The position numbers and the translations under genes are program-made. 64,000 nt of DNA, taken from contig OX328132.1 in assembly GCA_946811695.1 (NCBI GenBank), positions 120,832,685 through 120,896,684 of the forward strand. The letters run 5' to 3'. Positions 35,099 through 47,606 of the stretch are shown in pieces (positions within the stretch are counted from its first letter, which is position 1; every line of letters starts with the position of its first letter). The notes under the pieces were generated by a model. The model was not told where the DNA came from. It worked only from the letters and a program-made list of their open reading frames with translations, and searched no databases. The stretch is from Gonocerus acuteangulatus. Lineage: Eukaryota; Arthropoda; Insecta; Hemiptera; Coreidae.

Positions 35099-36460
35099 AT
35101 GCGAAAACCGCCCGACAAACGGCCTAGGGTAGATACCCCGCCGTCGCTATCCCCCCCTCGACGGCGGATTTAGAAAATGCCCCAACTATGGAAAATATTC
35201 CAAAATTCCTAATTATTAAATGGAAGGGAGAAGGGAATTTTAATAAAATTAGCCCCTTCTTTATCAATAAAGCAGTGATTGGGTTCGTTGGTACAGTTAA
35301 GACGATTAAAAAACTAAAGGAAGGTACCCTTCTTGTAGAGGTTACTAATGAAGCGCAGTCCAAAAAACTAATGAGTTGTAGTAAATTATGTAATGACATG
35401 GAAGTTGAAGTTCTCCCACATTCTAAATTAAACAGTAGCCAGGGAGTGATTCGCTGCTACGACTTGGACGTGGTAGATATAGAGGAAGCAAAAATGGAAT
35501 TAAAATCCCAAAATGTGACGGATATTCACCGTTTCTCTATTAAAAGGAACAATGAGGTAATAAACACCCATAGTTACCTCCTCACCTTTGGAATTCCCGA
35601 CCTACCGCGAAACATTAAAGTTGGTTACCTTAACATACCTGTAAAACCTTATTACCCGAACCCAACTAGGTGTACGAGATGCTTACAATTCGGGCATGTA
35701 AAATTTTTCTGTACGAAACCATTCATGTGTAGCACTTGTAGCAGCCCAAAACACGAGGGTGCCTGCAGTGGCCCGGTGATGTGTGCGGTTTGTAAAGGAG
35801 CACACAACAGCTTCGACAAAAACTGCCCGCATTTCATAGTTGAAAAAGAAATAAAAAAAATACAAATAAATGAGAAAATAACCTACGGATCAGCCAAAAA
35901 GAAATTTTTTAATAACGTTCCCCAAAATTCATTACTAAAAACGCCCAAATATTCCGAAATTCTAATAAAAACAAATACCAAAAAGACAGCAACAGCAGAA
36001 ATAGGAATACAAACAGATTTATTTGAACAAAAAATTATTAATAATTCTCATAAAACTTCCCTAGTCGGAAGCAAAAGGAAGACTGGAGCTGCGAGCTCCC
36101 CACCCCTCTCCTCCCTACCCCTCACTCCCTCTCTCTCATCCCCTCGTACCCTCTCACTCCCTCCTGTACTCTCTCCTTCCCCACCTCTCCCTCCCCCTCC
36201 TACCACCACTATCCCCTCCCTCCTAGCTATCTCTACTTCCCCACCTCTCCCTAGTGGTTCGGCTGCCTCTACTCCTCCCAGCAAGGCAGACGATAAGAAG
36301 CCTGCCAATTACTACAATAGCCTCTATCAATACTAAACTCCCTAATAAGAAAACTCCACCCGTACTCACAAATAAACAATCCCGACCTAGCTCGGCCAAC
36401 ACACCCAAACCACAAAGAAAGAAAGAAGAAGATAAAATGGATGTTGATTCCCCGAAATAG
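35099..36460 (+). pseudogene. I-type LINE ORF1 (Gag-like nucleic-acid-binding protein)
   Basis: The likely start is ATG at 35099 (MRKPPDKRPRVD). The frame shifts within the C-run at about 35150 and then stays open from 35164 to 36336. The middle has three zinc knuckles at 35670-35840: CTRCLQFGHVKFFC, CSTCSSPKHEGAC and CAVCKGAHNSFDKNC. A lysine-rich segment follows, then a long serine/proline/leucine tract (36090-36270). A second frameshift near 36300 lets the protein end at 36460 in a basic tail (PQRKKEEDKMDVDSPK). In this family ORF1 packages the element RNA. Other start codons, such as 35188, would lose the basic N-terminus. Confidence 0.85.
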
Positions 36461-36629
36461 AATGTATATTATATACAAACAATTCAAAACAATGTGCATG
36501 AAACCTAGCTATTTATCAACAAATATTCATTCAACACAAAACAAAAAATATATTTGCATAAACCAAAACAATATTGAAACATATCATTTCACGCATTACA
36601 CTCAACCAGAGTTGTTAAAAATGTAATCC

Positions 36630-36990
36630 CCATTCCCATTACAAATTCCCATTCCTTTTGAAAAAAAGTAATTGCCATTCCCATTCCCATTACTGTAATG
36701 GGGATGGGAATTGCCATTACATTTTGCTTATAAGTAATGTGTACTGTTTTTTTAGATTCCCATTACTTTTAATGAAAAAAAAGTAATTCCCATTCCCATT
36801 CCCATTACTGTAATGGGAATGGGACTTGCAATTACAAGTAATGGGTACTGTTTTTTTAGATTCCCATTACTTGTAATGGAAAGAAGTAATTGCAATTTCC
36901 ATTACAATTACAGGAATTGGAATGGAGTAATGGGAATGGCCCCATGGAGTAATTGGATTACATTTCATTAGATAGTCCGAGTTAGAAAAA
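36630..36990. repeat. AATGGGAATGGG short-repeat block, left arm
   Basis: Repeated attcccattcccattactg and its complement form several small palindromes, each of about 100-110 bp. The mirror block is at 40880-41215. Confidence 0.9.
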
Positions 36991-37034
36991 TTGTATTTTT
37001 CAAGGGAAAGGGAGCTTTTATGCAGTTTTAAATA

Positions 37035-37039
<5 letters not shown>

Positions 37040-37065
<26 letters not shown>

Positions 37066-38000
37066 CCTGGTTTGTTACTTATACAAATTCACACCATTTG
37101 ACCGATTTTGACCAAACTTGGCACACAGATAGGTCTTGACCCGGCGAGTCTCGTAGGCTAGGTCAAAAACATCTACCAGCTGTCTGTCTGTATGTTTGTT
37201 CCTTATACAATTTCACACCGTTTGACCGATTTTGACCAAACTTGACACACAGATAGGTCTTGACCCGGGGAGTTTTGTAGGCTAGGTCAAAAACATCTAC
37301 CAGCTGTCTGCCTATATGTTTGTTGCTTATACAAATTCACACTGTTTCACCGATTTTGACCAAACTTGGCACACAGATAGGTCTTGACCCGGGGAGTCTC
37401 GTAGGCTAGGTCAAAAACATCTACCAGCTGCCTGTCTGTATGTTTGTCCCTTAAACAAATTCACACCGTTTGACCGATTTTGACCAAACTTGACACACAG
37501 ATAGGTCTTGACCCGGGGAGTTTCGTAGGCTAGGTCAAAAACATCTACCAGCTGTCTGTCTGTATGTTTGTTCCTTATACAATTTCACACCGTTTGACCG
37601 ATTTTGACCAAACTTGACACACAGATAGGTCTTGACCCGGGGAGTTTTGTAGGCTAGGTCAAAAACATCTACCAGCTGTCTGCCTATATGTTTGTTGCTT
37701 ATACAAATTCACACTGTTTCACCGATTTTGACCAAACTTGGCACACAGATAGGTCTTGACCCGGGGAGTTTCGTGGACTAGGTCAAAAACACCTACCAGC
37801 TGTCTGTCTGTATGTTTGTTCCTTAAACAAATTCACACCGTTTGACTGATTTTGACGAAACTTGACACACAGTTACATCTTGATCCAGAGAGTGTCGTAG
37901 GCTTGATCAAAAACGTCTACTAGCTGTCTGTCTGTATGTTTATTCTTTATACAATTCCAAACCGTTAGACCAATTTTTAACAAAAGTGGCAGATGGGTAG
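37040..38000 (+). repeat. Tandem array of ~125-bp units, left arm
   Basis: After a run of about 30 T, eight units with gaccgattttgaccaaac at about 125-bp spacing (37093 to 37968). Each also has aggtcttgacccgggg and a ctgtctgtctgtatg segment. The last units are diverged. Confidence 0.92.
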
Positions 38001-39344
38001 GTCTTGATCGGGGGAGTGCACGGGTTCGAAACTGTGAACCCGAACAGCTACAGATTTGCTTTATTAGATTTTGAACTTTTTTGCTCATAAAATTCCAGAA
38101 CACATACCACGATTGAACTAAAATCTGTAACTTTCGAGCTTTATCGACCGTTCAAATTGGTTTATATTATTATTGGATAAATATTCTTTAATATGTAGTG
38201 AATACGAGACGTTTCCCATGCAATGTAGTTTGACAATGCAAATAGCTCCTCATCATAAACAAGCAGTACTTCTTTCTTATTATTGGACCTCCATCCTAAA
38301 GGTGATATTGTAGAGTTTATATAGAGGTTAGTATTATGAAGGGTATTGTAGGTAATATTAGGAAAGATATTGAAGGTGGTATACCCTTCCTAATTCCACC
38401 TTATAAATCCTTTCAAATACCACCTTCAATATCCTTCCTAATAATAGCTTCTATTTTCTTCTTAATATCACCCTTTATAACCATCCTAATACGTCTTTTC
38501 ATGCCCTTCCTATTACTACCGTCTATACCCTTCCTAATACTTCTATATCTTCCTAATAAAACCACTTTCTATATCCTTCGTAATATCATCTTATCGTTAA
38601 TGAGCAAAAATTTATAATATATGAATGTATTAATGAATACATTGGTATTCACAAGTTATAATGTGAAACATTTGTATGTCTATATTGTAATTATTTTTTT
38701 TTTTTTTTAGTAATCACAGTTTTTGTGAACAATTACACTTTTCCCTGTCACTTTATTTGTATTTACAGAAAAATTTGTGAATGAAAATTCATTTGTATTT
38801 ATATATTTAATATACTTATATAAATAAATTCTATTCACACCTATGTAATACGACTTTCTTTATATTCGTATTAAGAAATATGTAAATTTAGAATAACTTC
38901 GTATTTTTATTTCTAAATAAAATTGTGCTCATCAGTGGCGATAGAGCTATCTGAATTGTATAAATATAATCTCGAAAATTCCAGTTTGTTTAAAGTTTCA
39001 GACGATTTTCCGCAAGAAGAAATTGAATTTATTGGAATCTGTTTTTATTTTTATTATTTTTTCTTTTTTTTTTACGGTGCATCTATATCTAGGTCATTAG
39101 TGCCTGGAATCTATGTTCTCGTTATTCTCTCACAAAAAGTGGGTCCCGTAAAATTAATTTATACTTAACTTAACCGTGAAAAGTTAGTATAATAGTAGTA
39201 AAACAATTTTTGATTTCAAAACTGATTTCAGATTTGTTTTTAGCACATACAAAACTCCTGTATTCAAATTTTGGGAGGATAACAATAATAAAAAAAAGTG
39301 TATTCAAGTTTCACTACAACTATAATCCCCCCTTCCCTCAAGAA
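38001..39344. other. Unique centre of the hAT foldback
   Basis: Contains a degenerate tandem of about 26 bp built on ccttcctaat (38380-38600), whose start pairs with a reverse copy at 38355-38385. A SINE-A tail fragment is at about 39070-39110. No transposase domain was found in either strand. Confidence 0.55.
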
Positions 39345-40775
39345 CAGACAGATCCATGAGCCAAGTTTGGTCAAAATCGGTCATACGGTGTGAATTTGTT
39401 TAAGGAACAACCATACAGACAGAGAGCTCTTAGCTTTTTTTGACCTAGCCTACAAGACTCCCCGGGTCCAGACCTATGTGTGTTCCAAGTTTCGTCAAAA
39501 TCAGTCAAACGGTGTGAATTTGTTTAAGGAACAAACATACAGACAGACAGCTGGTAGGTGTTTTTGGCCTAGTCTACGAGACTCGCCGGGTCAAGACCTA
39601 TCTGTGTGCCAAGTTTGGTCAAAATCGGTCAAACTGTGTGAATTCGTATAAGGAACAAACATACAGACAGACAGCTGGTAGATGTTTTTGGCCTAGCCTA
39701 CGAGACTCCCCGGATCAAGACCTATCTGTGTGTCAAGTTTGGTCAAAATCGGTCAAACGGTGTGAATTTGTTTAAGGAACATACATACAGACAGACAGCT
39801 GGTAGGTGTTTTTGGCCTAGCCTACGAAACTCCCCGGGTCAAGACCAATCTGTGTTCCAAGTTTCATCAAAATCAATCAAACAGTCTGAATTTGTTTAAG
39901 GAACAACCATACAGACAGAGCTCTTAGCTTTTTTTGACCTAGCCTACTAGACTCCCCGGGTCAAGACCAATCTGTGTTCCAAGTTTCGTCAAAATCAATC
40001 AAACGGTGTGAATTTGTTTAAGGAACAAACATACAGACAGACAGCTGGTAGATGTTTTTGGCCTAGCCTACGAGACTCCCCGGGTCAAGACCAATCTGTG
40101 TTCCAAGTTTCATCAAAATCAATCAAACGGTGTGAATTTGTTTAAGGAACAAACATACAGACAGACAGCTGGTAGGTGTTTTTGACCTAGTCTACGAGAC
40201 TCGCCGGGTCAAGACCTATCTGTGTGCCATGTTTGGTCAAAATCGGTCAAACTGTGTGAATTTGTATAAGGAACAAACATACAGACCGGCATCTCGTAGA
40301 TGTTTTTGACCTAGCCTACAAGACTCCCCGGGTCAAGATCTATCTGTGTGTCAAGTTTGGTCAAAATCGGTCAAACAGTGTGGATTTGTTTAAGGAACAT
40401 ACATACAGACAGACAGCTGGTAGATGTTTTTGACCTAGCCTACGAAACTCCCCGGGTCAAGACCTATCTGTGTGCCAAGTTTGGTCAAAATCGGTCAAAC
40501 GGTGTGAATTTGTTTAAGGAACAACCATACAGACAGAGAGCTTGTAGCTGTTTTTGACCTAGCCTACGAGACTCCCCGGGTCAAGACCTATCTGTGTGCC
40601 AAGTTTGGTCAAAATCGAACAAACGGTGTGAATTTGTTTAAGGAACAACCATACAGACAGAGAGCTTTTAGCTGTTTTTGACCTAGCCTACGAGACTCGC
40701 AGGGTCAAGACCTATCTGTGTGCCAAGTTTGGTCAAAATCGGTCAAATGGTGTGAATTTGTATAAGTAACAAACC
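39345..40775 (-). repeat. Tandem array of ~125-bp units, right arm
   Basis: About twelve inverted copies of the left-arm unit (ttggtcaaaatcggtcaaac at about 125-bp spacing), ending in an A-run at 40779-40810. Unit number differs between arms (eight against twelve). Confidence 0.92.
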
Positions 40776-40777
40776 AG

Positions 40778-40812
<35 letters not shown>

Positions 40813-40879
40813 TATTTAAAACTGCATAAAAGCTCCCTTTCCCTTGAAAAATACAATTTTTCTAACCCCGACTATCTAA

Positions 40880-41215
40880 TGAAATGTAATCCAATTACAG
40901 ACATGTAATGGTCATTCCCATTACTCCATTCCAATTCCTGTAATTGTAATGGAAATGGCAATTACTTCTTTCCATTACAAGTAATGGGAATCTAAAAAAA
41001 CAGTACCCATTACTTGTAATTGCAAAATGTAATGGCAAGTTTCATTCCCATTACAGTAATGGGAATGGGAATGGCAATTACTTTTTTTCCATTAAAAGTA
41101 ATGGGAATCTAAAAAATCAGTACCCATTACTTTTAATTGGAATATGTAATTGCAATTCCCATTCCCATTACAGTAATGGGAATGGGAATGGCAATTACTT
41201 TTTATGTAATTTTTA
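40880..41215. repeat. AATGGGAATGGG short-repeat block, right arm
   Basis: Mirror of 36630-36990. The terminal 125 bp (41216-41340) contains sequence not present at the left end. Confidence 0.85.
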
Positions 41216-41348
41216 GTAAAAACGCCTGGATTCCGATTTTTGACAATGTCTAGTGTGTGCCTAAGGCGAATTCCTATTAAAACAGGAAAGTAATTTGAAA
41301 AGTAATCATTACTCAAAGTAATCATTACATTACAACTCTGCACTCAAC

Positions 41349-41573
41349 TGATACTTGTAAAATATATGCTTATGCTAATGGTTATAAATATTTATGCAAG
41401 TTACAAAAAATGTATCTATATGTGCTCATGCATGTTTATTTCTATTATATTATTATTGATATCTATATTTACTTATGTATGTAGGTGTATGTATGAGAGT
41501 ATGCGTGTGTGTGTGCATGTATGTGTAGATGTAAGTGTATATATTTGTGTGTGTGTATGTATGTGTATGTATA

Positions 41574-41656
<83 letters not shown>

Positions 41657-41673
41657 TTATATGTATGTATGTG

Positions 41674-41704
<31 letters not shown>

Positions 41705-41727
41705 TAATAAAACAAATCACACCCTAA
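41349..41727. other. Inter-ORF spacer of the I-type LINE with microsatellites
   Basis: Together with 36461-36598 this gives about 0.5 kb between ORF1 and ORF2. It is mostly (TG)n and (TA)n (41500-41700); the ORFs seen across it are repeat artefacts. Confidence 0.7.
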
Positions 41728-44700
41728 ATGTATAGAAACCACGGAAATAACTTTAAATTAATTCAGTGGAATTGTAACAGCATAAGAACACACCTAAGCG
41801 ACGTGCAACTAATAGTACAGGACTACTCGCCAGATTTCATCTGTTTACAAGAAACCAACCTAAAGGAATCTGACAACTTCACACTTAAGGGCTATAACAT
41901 TCACCGCTATGACTACCTCCTCGGGGGGAAAGCATGCAACGGGGTACTTATCGCCATATCAAACAAATACCATTCAAAATAGTCGACATTCAAACCAACC
42001 TTCAAGCAATAGCAATCCAAACCCAAACAGACATGCCCATTACAATAACAAATATTTACCTCCCACCCAGCAACACTTTGAATAACCAGGACTTAGACCA
42101 ACTAATCAAGCAACTCCAGAAACCACAGATTTTCTTGGGGGATATGAATGCCCATTCAAAATATTGGGGATCGAAGACTGACAACAATAGAGGGAACATT
42201 ATTGAAAAGGCTATTTATGACAACAACCTACATATCCTCAACACTGGAGAACCCACCTTCCTCAGTAATACATATCAAACCCTATCAGCAATAGATGTTT
42301 CAACCAGCTGCAGCCACATAATAAAACATGCCACATGGAATGTACTCCCAGACGAATACTCCAGCGATCATTTTCCCATACTTATAACAAGCTACGCCGA
42401 CTTACCTAATCCATACAAGAAAGTGAGATGGAAAATGAATAATGCAGACTGGGATATGTTCCAACAACTTGCAGTAATACGTGGGTCTCTCCCTAATGGC
42501 ACAGAAGAAGCAAATGAAAAAATCACCCAAACCATCATTGAGGCAGCAACCCAAGCCATCCCAAAAACAAATTCGGAATCTAGACACCGAACCTTACCTT
42601 GGTTCAACCACAAATGCAAGGATGCTATTAAAAGCAGACGAAGGGCATATAGGAAATTCATCCGAAATATTTCCGAAGAAAATCTCATAAGTTACAAAAA
42701 GGAAAAAGCAAAATGCAAGAGGATCATAAATACGACCAAGGCCAATTCCTGGAATTATGTATCCACCATAAACTCCTCTACCCCTTCAGCAACAATATGG
42801 AACAAAGTCCGCGCAATTACCGGAAAAAACCAGAGACCCCCAATCTACATAAATGTAAACGGAAAGCTCAACACAAATTAACTGGATATAATAGAAGAAT
42901 TTGCTACTGTCTTCAGCAACCAGAACCACAGATACGAACCAAAATTTTCAGAATACAAAACTGAACAAGAATCCGAACAGATCCACTTCCATGATGACGA
43001 TGAAAATACTATGCCATACAACGCCCCCCTTATTATGTCCGAATTCAGATACGCAATAGCCAGACTTACAGGAAAATCCCCCGGCCCAGACGAAGTGACA
43101 TATGAAATGGTCCAAAAACTACCAGAATCATCCAAATTCAAAATCCTTCAACTTTATAACTTAATCTGGCAGACTGGCAACATACCGAAGACGTGGAAAC
43201 ACGCAATCATCATCCCAATCCCCAAGCTTGGAAAAAGCTCAAGTGAAGCCACAAACAACAGACCAGTGTCACTCACAAACTGCTTGTGTAAAATACTGGA
43301 AAGAATTGTAAAGAGAAGATTTGGTTGGGTTCTGGAAAACTACAAACTCCTGAATGGCCTACAATGCGGCTTCACAAAAGGAAGATCCACAATCGATAAT
43401 CTGGTGAAACTGGACACATACCTACAAGAAACGTTTATAAACAGACAACACGCTATAGGGATATTCTTCGACATCCATAAAGCTTTTGATACAGCGTGGA
43501 GATATGGTATATTGAAGAAAATACACTCCTGGGGATTGCGAGGAAACCTGCCTACCTTCATCCAAAGATTTCTAGAAGACAGAACATTCCAAGTACAGGT
43601 TGGCAATACGCTCTCTAGTTTTCACTTTCAAGATACAGGAGTCCCCCAGGGAAGTGTCCTGAGCACCACATTATTTGCCATAGCGATAGACAAAATTACC
43701 AACTGCTTAACATCTAGAGTTCAAGGGCTATTATTTGTCGATGATTTTGCCATAATTTGTAGGTCAGAAAGCCTACCATTTATTCAAAAACATTTACAGG
43801 TAGCCGTCACAAAGCTACAGAGATGGTCGGAAAGGACAGGCTTGAACCAACCATAAATTTGTACAATTCACCCATAATATACGCAGAGAGCATCAGGTTT
43901 CTAGGACTTACCTTTGATACAAAACTACAATGGACTGAACATATAAACGATCTGAAAAAACGTTCAGCGGACAGACTTAAGCTTCTTAGAGTATTGGCAA
44001 ACACAACTTGGGGTGCCGATCGAAAATCCCTGTTGACCATCTACAAAGCGGTAATACTGGCCAAGATCGACTACGGAAGCATGATATATGGCTCGGCCAG
44101 ACTTACCGTGTTGAACAAACTAGATGCCATCCACCTCACAGGGATCAGAACAGCAATAGGAGCCTTCCGTTTCAGTCCAATTCTCAGCATGTGCGTAGAT
44201 GCAGGAATACCCCCCCCCCCTGTTATTCAGAAGACAACAGTTGGCTGCCCGATATATGTCCAAACTAGCAATTCAACCAACACATCCAACTTATCCATAC
44301 GTATTCAATAGAAGATACAGCCGAAAATTTGAAAACAAACCTACATCCACAAAACCAATAGGAATCAGACTAAATTCCATAACAGAATTCCTAGTGCAAC
44401 ATAACATAAATCTACCACCAACCCCTGTCTTCCCACCCTGGACCATAGAGCTACCGAAAATAAACACCCAACTCACAAGAATCATCAAGAAAAGCACAGG
44501 GACTATGCCAGTTCATGAAGCAAAGTACAAGTTCAATGAAATCTTAATGCAAAAACAAGGAGCCAAAGTAATATTCACCGATGGCTCAAAAATAAATGAT
44601 TCCACGTCTTGTGCCACATACAACAGAGAAACAATAACCAAGTGTAAACTAAACAAGCTCTGCAACATTCATTCTGCTGAGCTCACTGCAATTGGATTAG

Positions 44701-45374
44701 CTCTGTATCAAAACCTCCAGTCAACCCAGACACATATAGTGATATGCACGGACTCCTTAAGTTCTATACTCAGCCTACAAGATATGTACTCGAGAAATGC
44801 AATAGTTCAAAAAATACAAACCTATTTCCATACACACAAACTGCAAGGAAACTCAGTCGAATTCATTTGGATTCCCAGCCACATAGGAATTAAAGGAAAT
44901 GAGGTTGTAGATATAGCCGCAAAAGAGGCGCACAACTTGAGAGAAATCACGCCGACCCCATTAACGGGAAATGAACTATATCTCCCTTTAAAAAACAAAA
45001 TAAAGAGAAACTGGGAAGATATGTGGCAAGAAGTGGAGCAGAACAAACAAAAAGACATAAAAAACAACGTAGAATCCTGGACCTCTTCATCAAGGGAAAA
45101 CAGAAGGGAGGAGGTAGTCATAGCCAGAATGAGAATTGGACACACCAGAATCACCCATGGATATCTGATGGCAAGAGAACAACCTCCAAATTGCCCAAGG
45201 TGCAGCGAAACACTCTCTATAAAGCATCTGTTATTTCAATGCCAGCATTACAGAAAAGAATTAGACGAACTGAACATTCCTATAAACGTAAGAAATGCTT
45301 TGGGTGACAATGCAGATGTACTAAACAATGTGATAAAATTTCTAAAAAACATAGAATTATATAACAAAATATAA
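41728..45374 (+). pseudogene. I-type LINE ORF2 (endonuclease, reverse transcriptase, RNase H)
   Basis: N-terminal APE-like endonuclease: IQWNCNSI, CLQETN, FLGDMNAHS near 42135 and SSDHFPI near 42365. RT: FFDIHKAFDTAW near 43468, GVPQGSVLSTTLF near 43640 and LFVDDFAI near 43735. RNase H with all acidic residues: FTDGSK near 44575, HSAELTAI, CTDSLSS and GNEVVDIAAKEA near 44895. A C-terminal CPRCSETLSIKHLLFQC knuckle follows. Damage: a frameshift at 41935-41980, an in-frame TAA at 42879, a frameshift with an apparent small deletion at about 43850, and a frameshift in the C-run at 44210-44222. The protein ends at the TAA at 45374. In life it nicks target DNA and copies the element RNA. Confidence 0.93.
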
Positions 45375-45399
45375 TCATTCTATTAATGAAATACAGATA

Positions 45400-45675
45400 T
45401 ATTTATATAAAACTGTATATAGGGTAGTATCTAAGGATGTGGATGAAGTAGCATGTATGTAGTATGAATGCATGTAAATAGTAGACAATAATGTGTATAT
45501 AGTAGTATGTAAGGTTGTATGTAAAAAAAAAAAAAATAAAATAAATTGCATGTAAATAGTAGGCAATAATATGTATATAGTAGTATGTAAGGTTGTGTAT
45601 AAAATAGCATGTAAGGAAAAAAAAATAAGTAAAAAAAAAATAAAATAAAATAAAAAAAAAATATATATATATATA

Positions 45676-45743
<68 letters not shown>

Positions 45744-46074
45744 GAAAATAAATAAATTGCATGTAAATAGTAGGCAGTATTATGTATATAGTAGTATGTA
45801 AGGTTTTGTATGAAATAGCATGTAAGAAAAAAAAATAAAATAAAAAAGAATATATATATATATATATTTATATATATAGGAATAAATAAATAAATAAATT
45901 GCATGTAAATAGTAGGCAGTAATATGTATATAGTAGTATGTAAGGTTTTGTAAAAATAATGATAATAAATTTCATGTAAATAGTAGGCAAAAATAAGTAC
46001 ATAGTAATATGTAAGGTTAAGTATAAAATAGCAAAAATAGCATGTAAAAAAAAAAAAAATACATATATATATTT

Positions 46075-46156
<82 letters not shown>

Positions 46157-46420
46157 ATAAAAAACGAAATAAAAAAAATAAATAGAAAAACAAATAAATA
46201 AATAAAAAAAATAAATAAAAATAAAATAATAAAAACAAATAAATTGCATGTAAATAGTAGGCAATAATAAGTATATAGTAGTATGTAAGGTTGTATATAA
46301 AATAGCATAACTAAAATTTAAAAAGAAAATAATAATAATATAATAGAAGTTAAATAGAAATAATAAATAAACGTAAAGCATTAAAACAATCCACCATCAC
46401 AACAATTTTTTCATAGCACA
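45400..46420 (+). repeat. Tandem repeats in the I-type LINE 3' UTR
   Basis: Units containing gcatgtaaatagtaggcaat and agtagtatgtaaggtt recur near 45472, 45549, 45759, 45901, 45972 and 46246, separated by A-rich and (TA)n stretches of variable length. Confidence 0.88.
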
Positions 46421-46521
46421 ACACAAATTATACTAACACATAACATAATCTAGATGAAAAAAATCGGGCAATGAGAACCACAAAGTTGTTTGGCCTGAAA
46501 TCCAATCCAATCCAATCCAAT

Positions 46522-47232
46522 CCATTAGCCCACAGAAGAGTGGAAATAGGAACGTCAACACATTTAACAAAAAATAAAATAAAATGTCTCAATACAACAA
46601 TTCTACAATAAGCCATTGCAATACAATATATTAAGTAAAACAAATAACAAAATGATTGCGGTAATTAGAGCAATGATTGTGCAAGGAGTTATTGGGTGGA
46701 AAAAAATTCTGTAACTGAATAAAAAGCATGTTCTGCCAAGTAATTCTTACAATTTTTAGAAAACAACTTCTTATCCTCCTTCTCGTTCAATTCCTTGGGT
46801 AATTGATTATATAAAGTTGCTCCCATGTACGCAAGCCCGTTTTTAAAAAATGTACAGTGTGCCCAGTGCTATTAAGTTACTTTGCCTTGTGGCATAGGAG
46901 TGAATATCCCCATACTTCCTATACAATGGGAGGTGTTTTTTAATAATATTTAAAACTCTTAAAATGTATAGGGCTGGCACTGTTAAAATTTTTAATCTTG
47001 TAAAATGATTTTTACAGGACGTGTTCCTCCTAAGGCTTAATATTGTCCGAATCGTTTTTTTTTTTGTATTGTTAGGACTTCTTTCGCCTTTTTGGAATTT
47101 CCCCATAAGCTAATTCCGTATAATTGGGATTCAAAAAGGCCATGATATGCGTTTAGCAGGTCTGAAGTTTTTAATTGTTTGAGCCTGCCAACTACAGAGG
47201 ATGCCAGGTGCACAGAACGCCCCATGCACTGA
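46522..47232 (-). pseudogene. Jockey-type LINE, C-terminal RT fragment and 3' UTR
   Basis: On the minus strand the first frame (47225 down) gives GISLWGNSKKAKEVLTIQKK, and after a frameshift the next gives TILSLRRNTSCKNHFTRLKI and GDIHSYATRQ. This is the conserved C-terminal region after the RT thumb of Jockey-clade LINEs. The catalytic RT is absent (5' truncation at about 47232). Its 3' UTR is split by the I-type LINE; the tail resumes at 34752-34717. Confidence 0.75.
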
Positions 47233-47606
47233 AGTCAAACAGAGAGCTCAAGAACCAGAGAGACCAACCCATACCAGACGCCAACCACAGAGACTACCCG
47301 GAGAGAAGCTTCAGGTCATCGCCCTTCACCACTGCGTTAGTGAGAGTGGTATAAATGGATATTTTCTCTCCTCATGATATCAATACCCACGTCTCACTCG
47401 CCTCCAATCCTCCCTGCTAGCCGCAGGCTGTGTTTGGATGGCGTAAGGTAACTCCAGGTCATCCTAGAATCCTTCCTTACAAGGAAGGCATTCGGCTGAT
47501 GACTGGGGACACCTGAGGCATGGACAAGAAACTAACTAATATCAAATTGCAAAATACAGTTGTATTGTAGGTTGTAATATTCTGTAAATAAAATATATAT
47601 ATATTT
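47233..47606. other. Spacer with no gene
   Basis: Unrecognised; some inverted character around ccttccttacaaggaagg near 47468. A short (TA)n run is at about 47591. Confidence 0.4.

Larger units (their letters stand above)
36607..41340. mobile_element. 4.7-kb non-autonomous hAT foldback element
   Basis: Bounded by an exact 8-bp target duplication, cactcaac (36599-36606 and 41341-41348), with termini cagagttgt at both ends, as expected for hAT. From each end inward there are: aatgggaatggg-type short repeats, a segment ending in a T-run (A-run on the right), and a tandem array of about 125-bp units pointing inward. The unique centre spans about 38000-39340. Arms are inverted relative to each other over more than 1.3 kb. 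No transposase was found, so it must have been moved in trans. It separates ORF1 from ORF2 of the I-type LINE. Confidence 0.9.
34753..46521 (+). mobile_element. Full-length I-type LINE, interrupted by a hAT element
   Basis: Flanked by tccattagcccaca (left copy ends at 34752, right copy ends at 46534), a 13-14 bp target duplication. The 5' end cagtcagtttcaag... is followed by a 5' UTR of about 350 bp. Then come ORF1 (35099-36460), an inter-ORF spacer, ORF2 (41728-45374) and a 3' UTR of about 1.1 kb with tandem repeats, ending in a (tccaa)n tail. Removing the 4.74-kb hAT insertion gives about 7.0 kb. ORF2 has endonuclease, RT and RNase H, which with the CCHC-rich ORF1 places it in the I group. 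It is dead: both ORFs carry frameshifts or stops. Confidence 0.88.

Noticed and set aside
36048..36308. Minus-strand glycine/arginine-rich ORF
   Set aside because: Antisense of the serine/proline/leucine tract of the I-type LINE ORF1.
41366..41735. Overlapping ORFs on both strands of 72-113 codons
   Set aside because: They translate (TG)n and (TA)n into Tyr-Ile and Val-Cys runs; pure microsatellite artefact.
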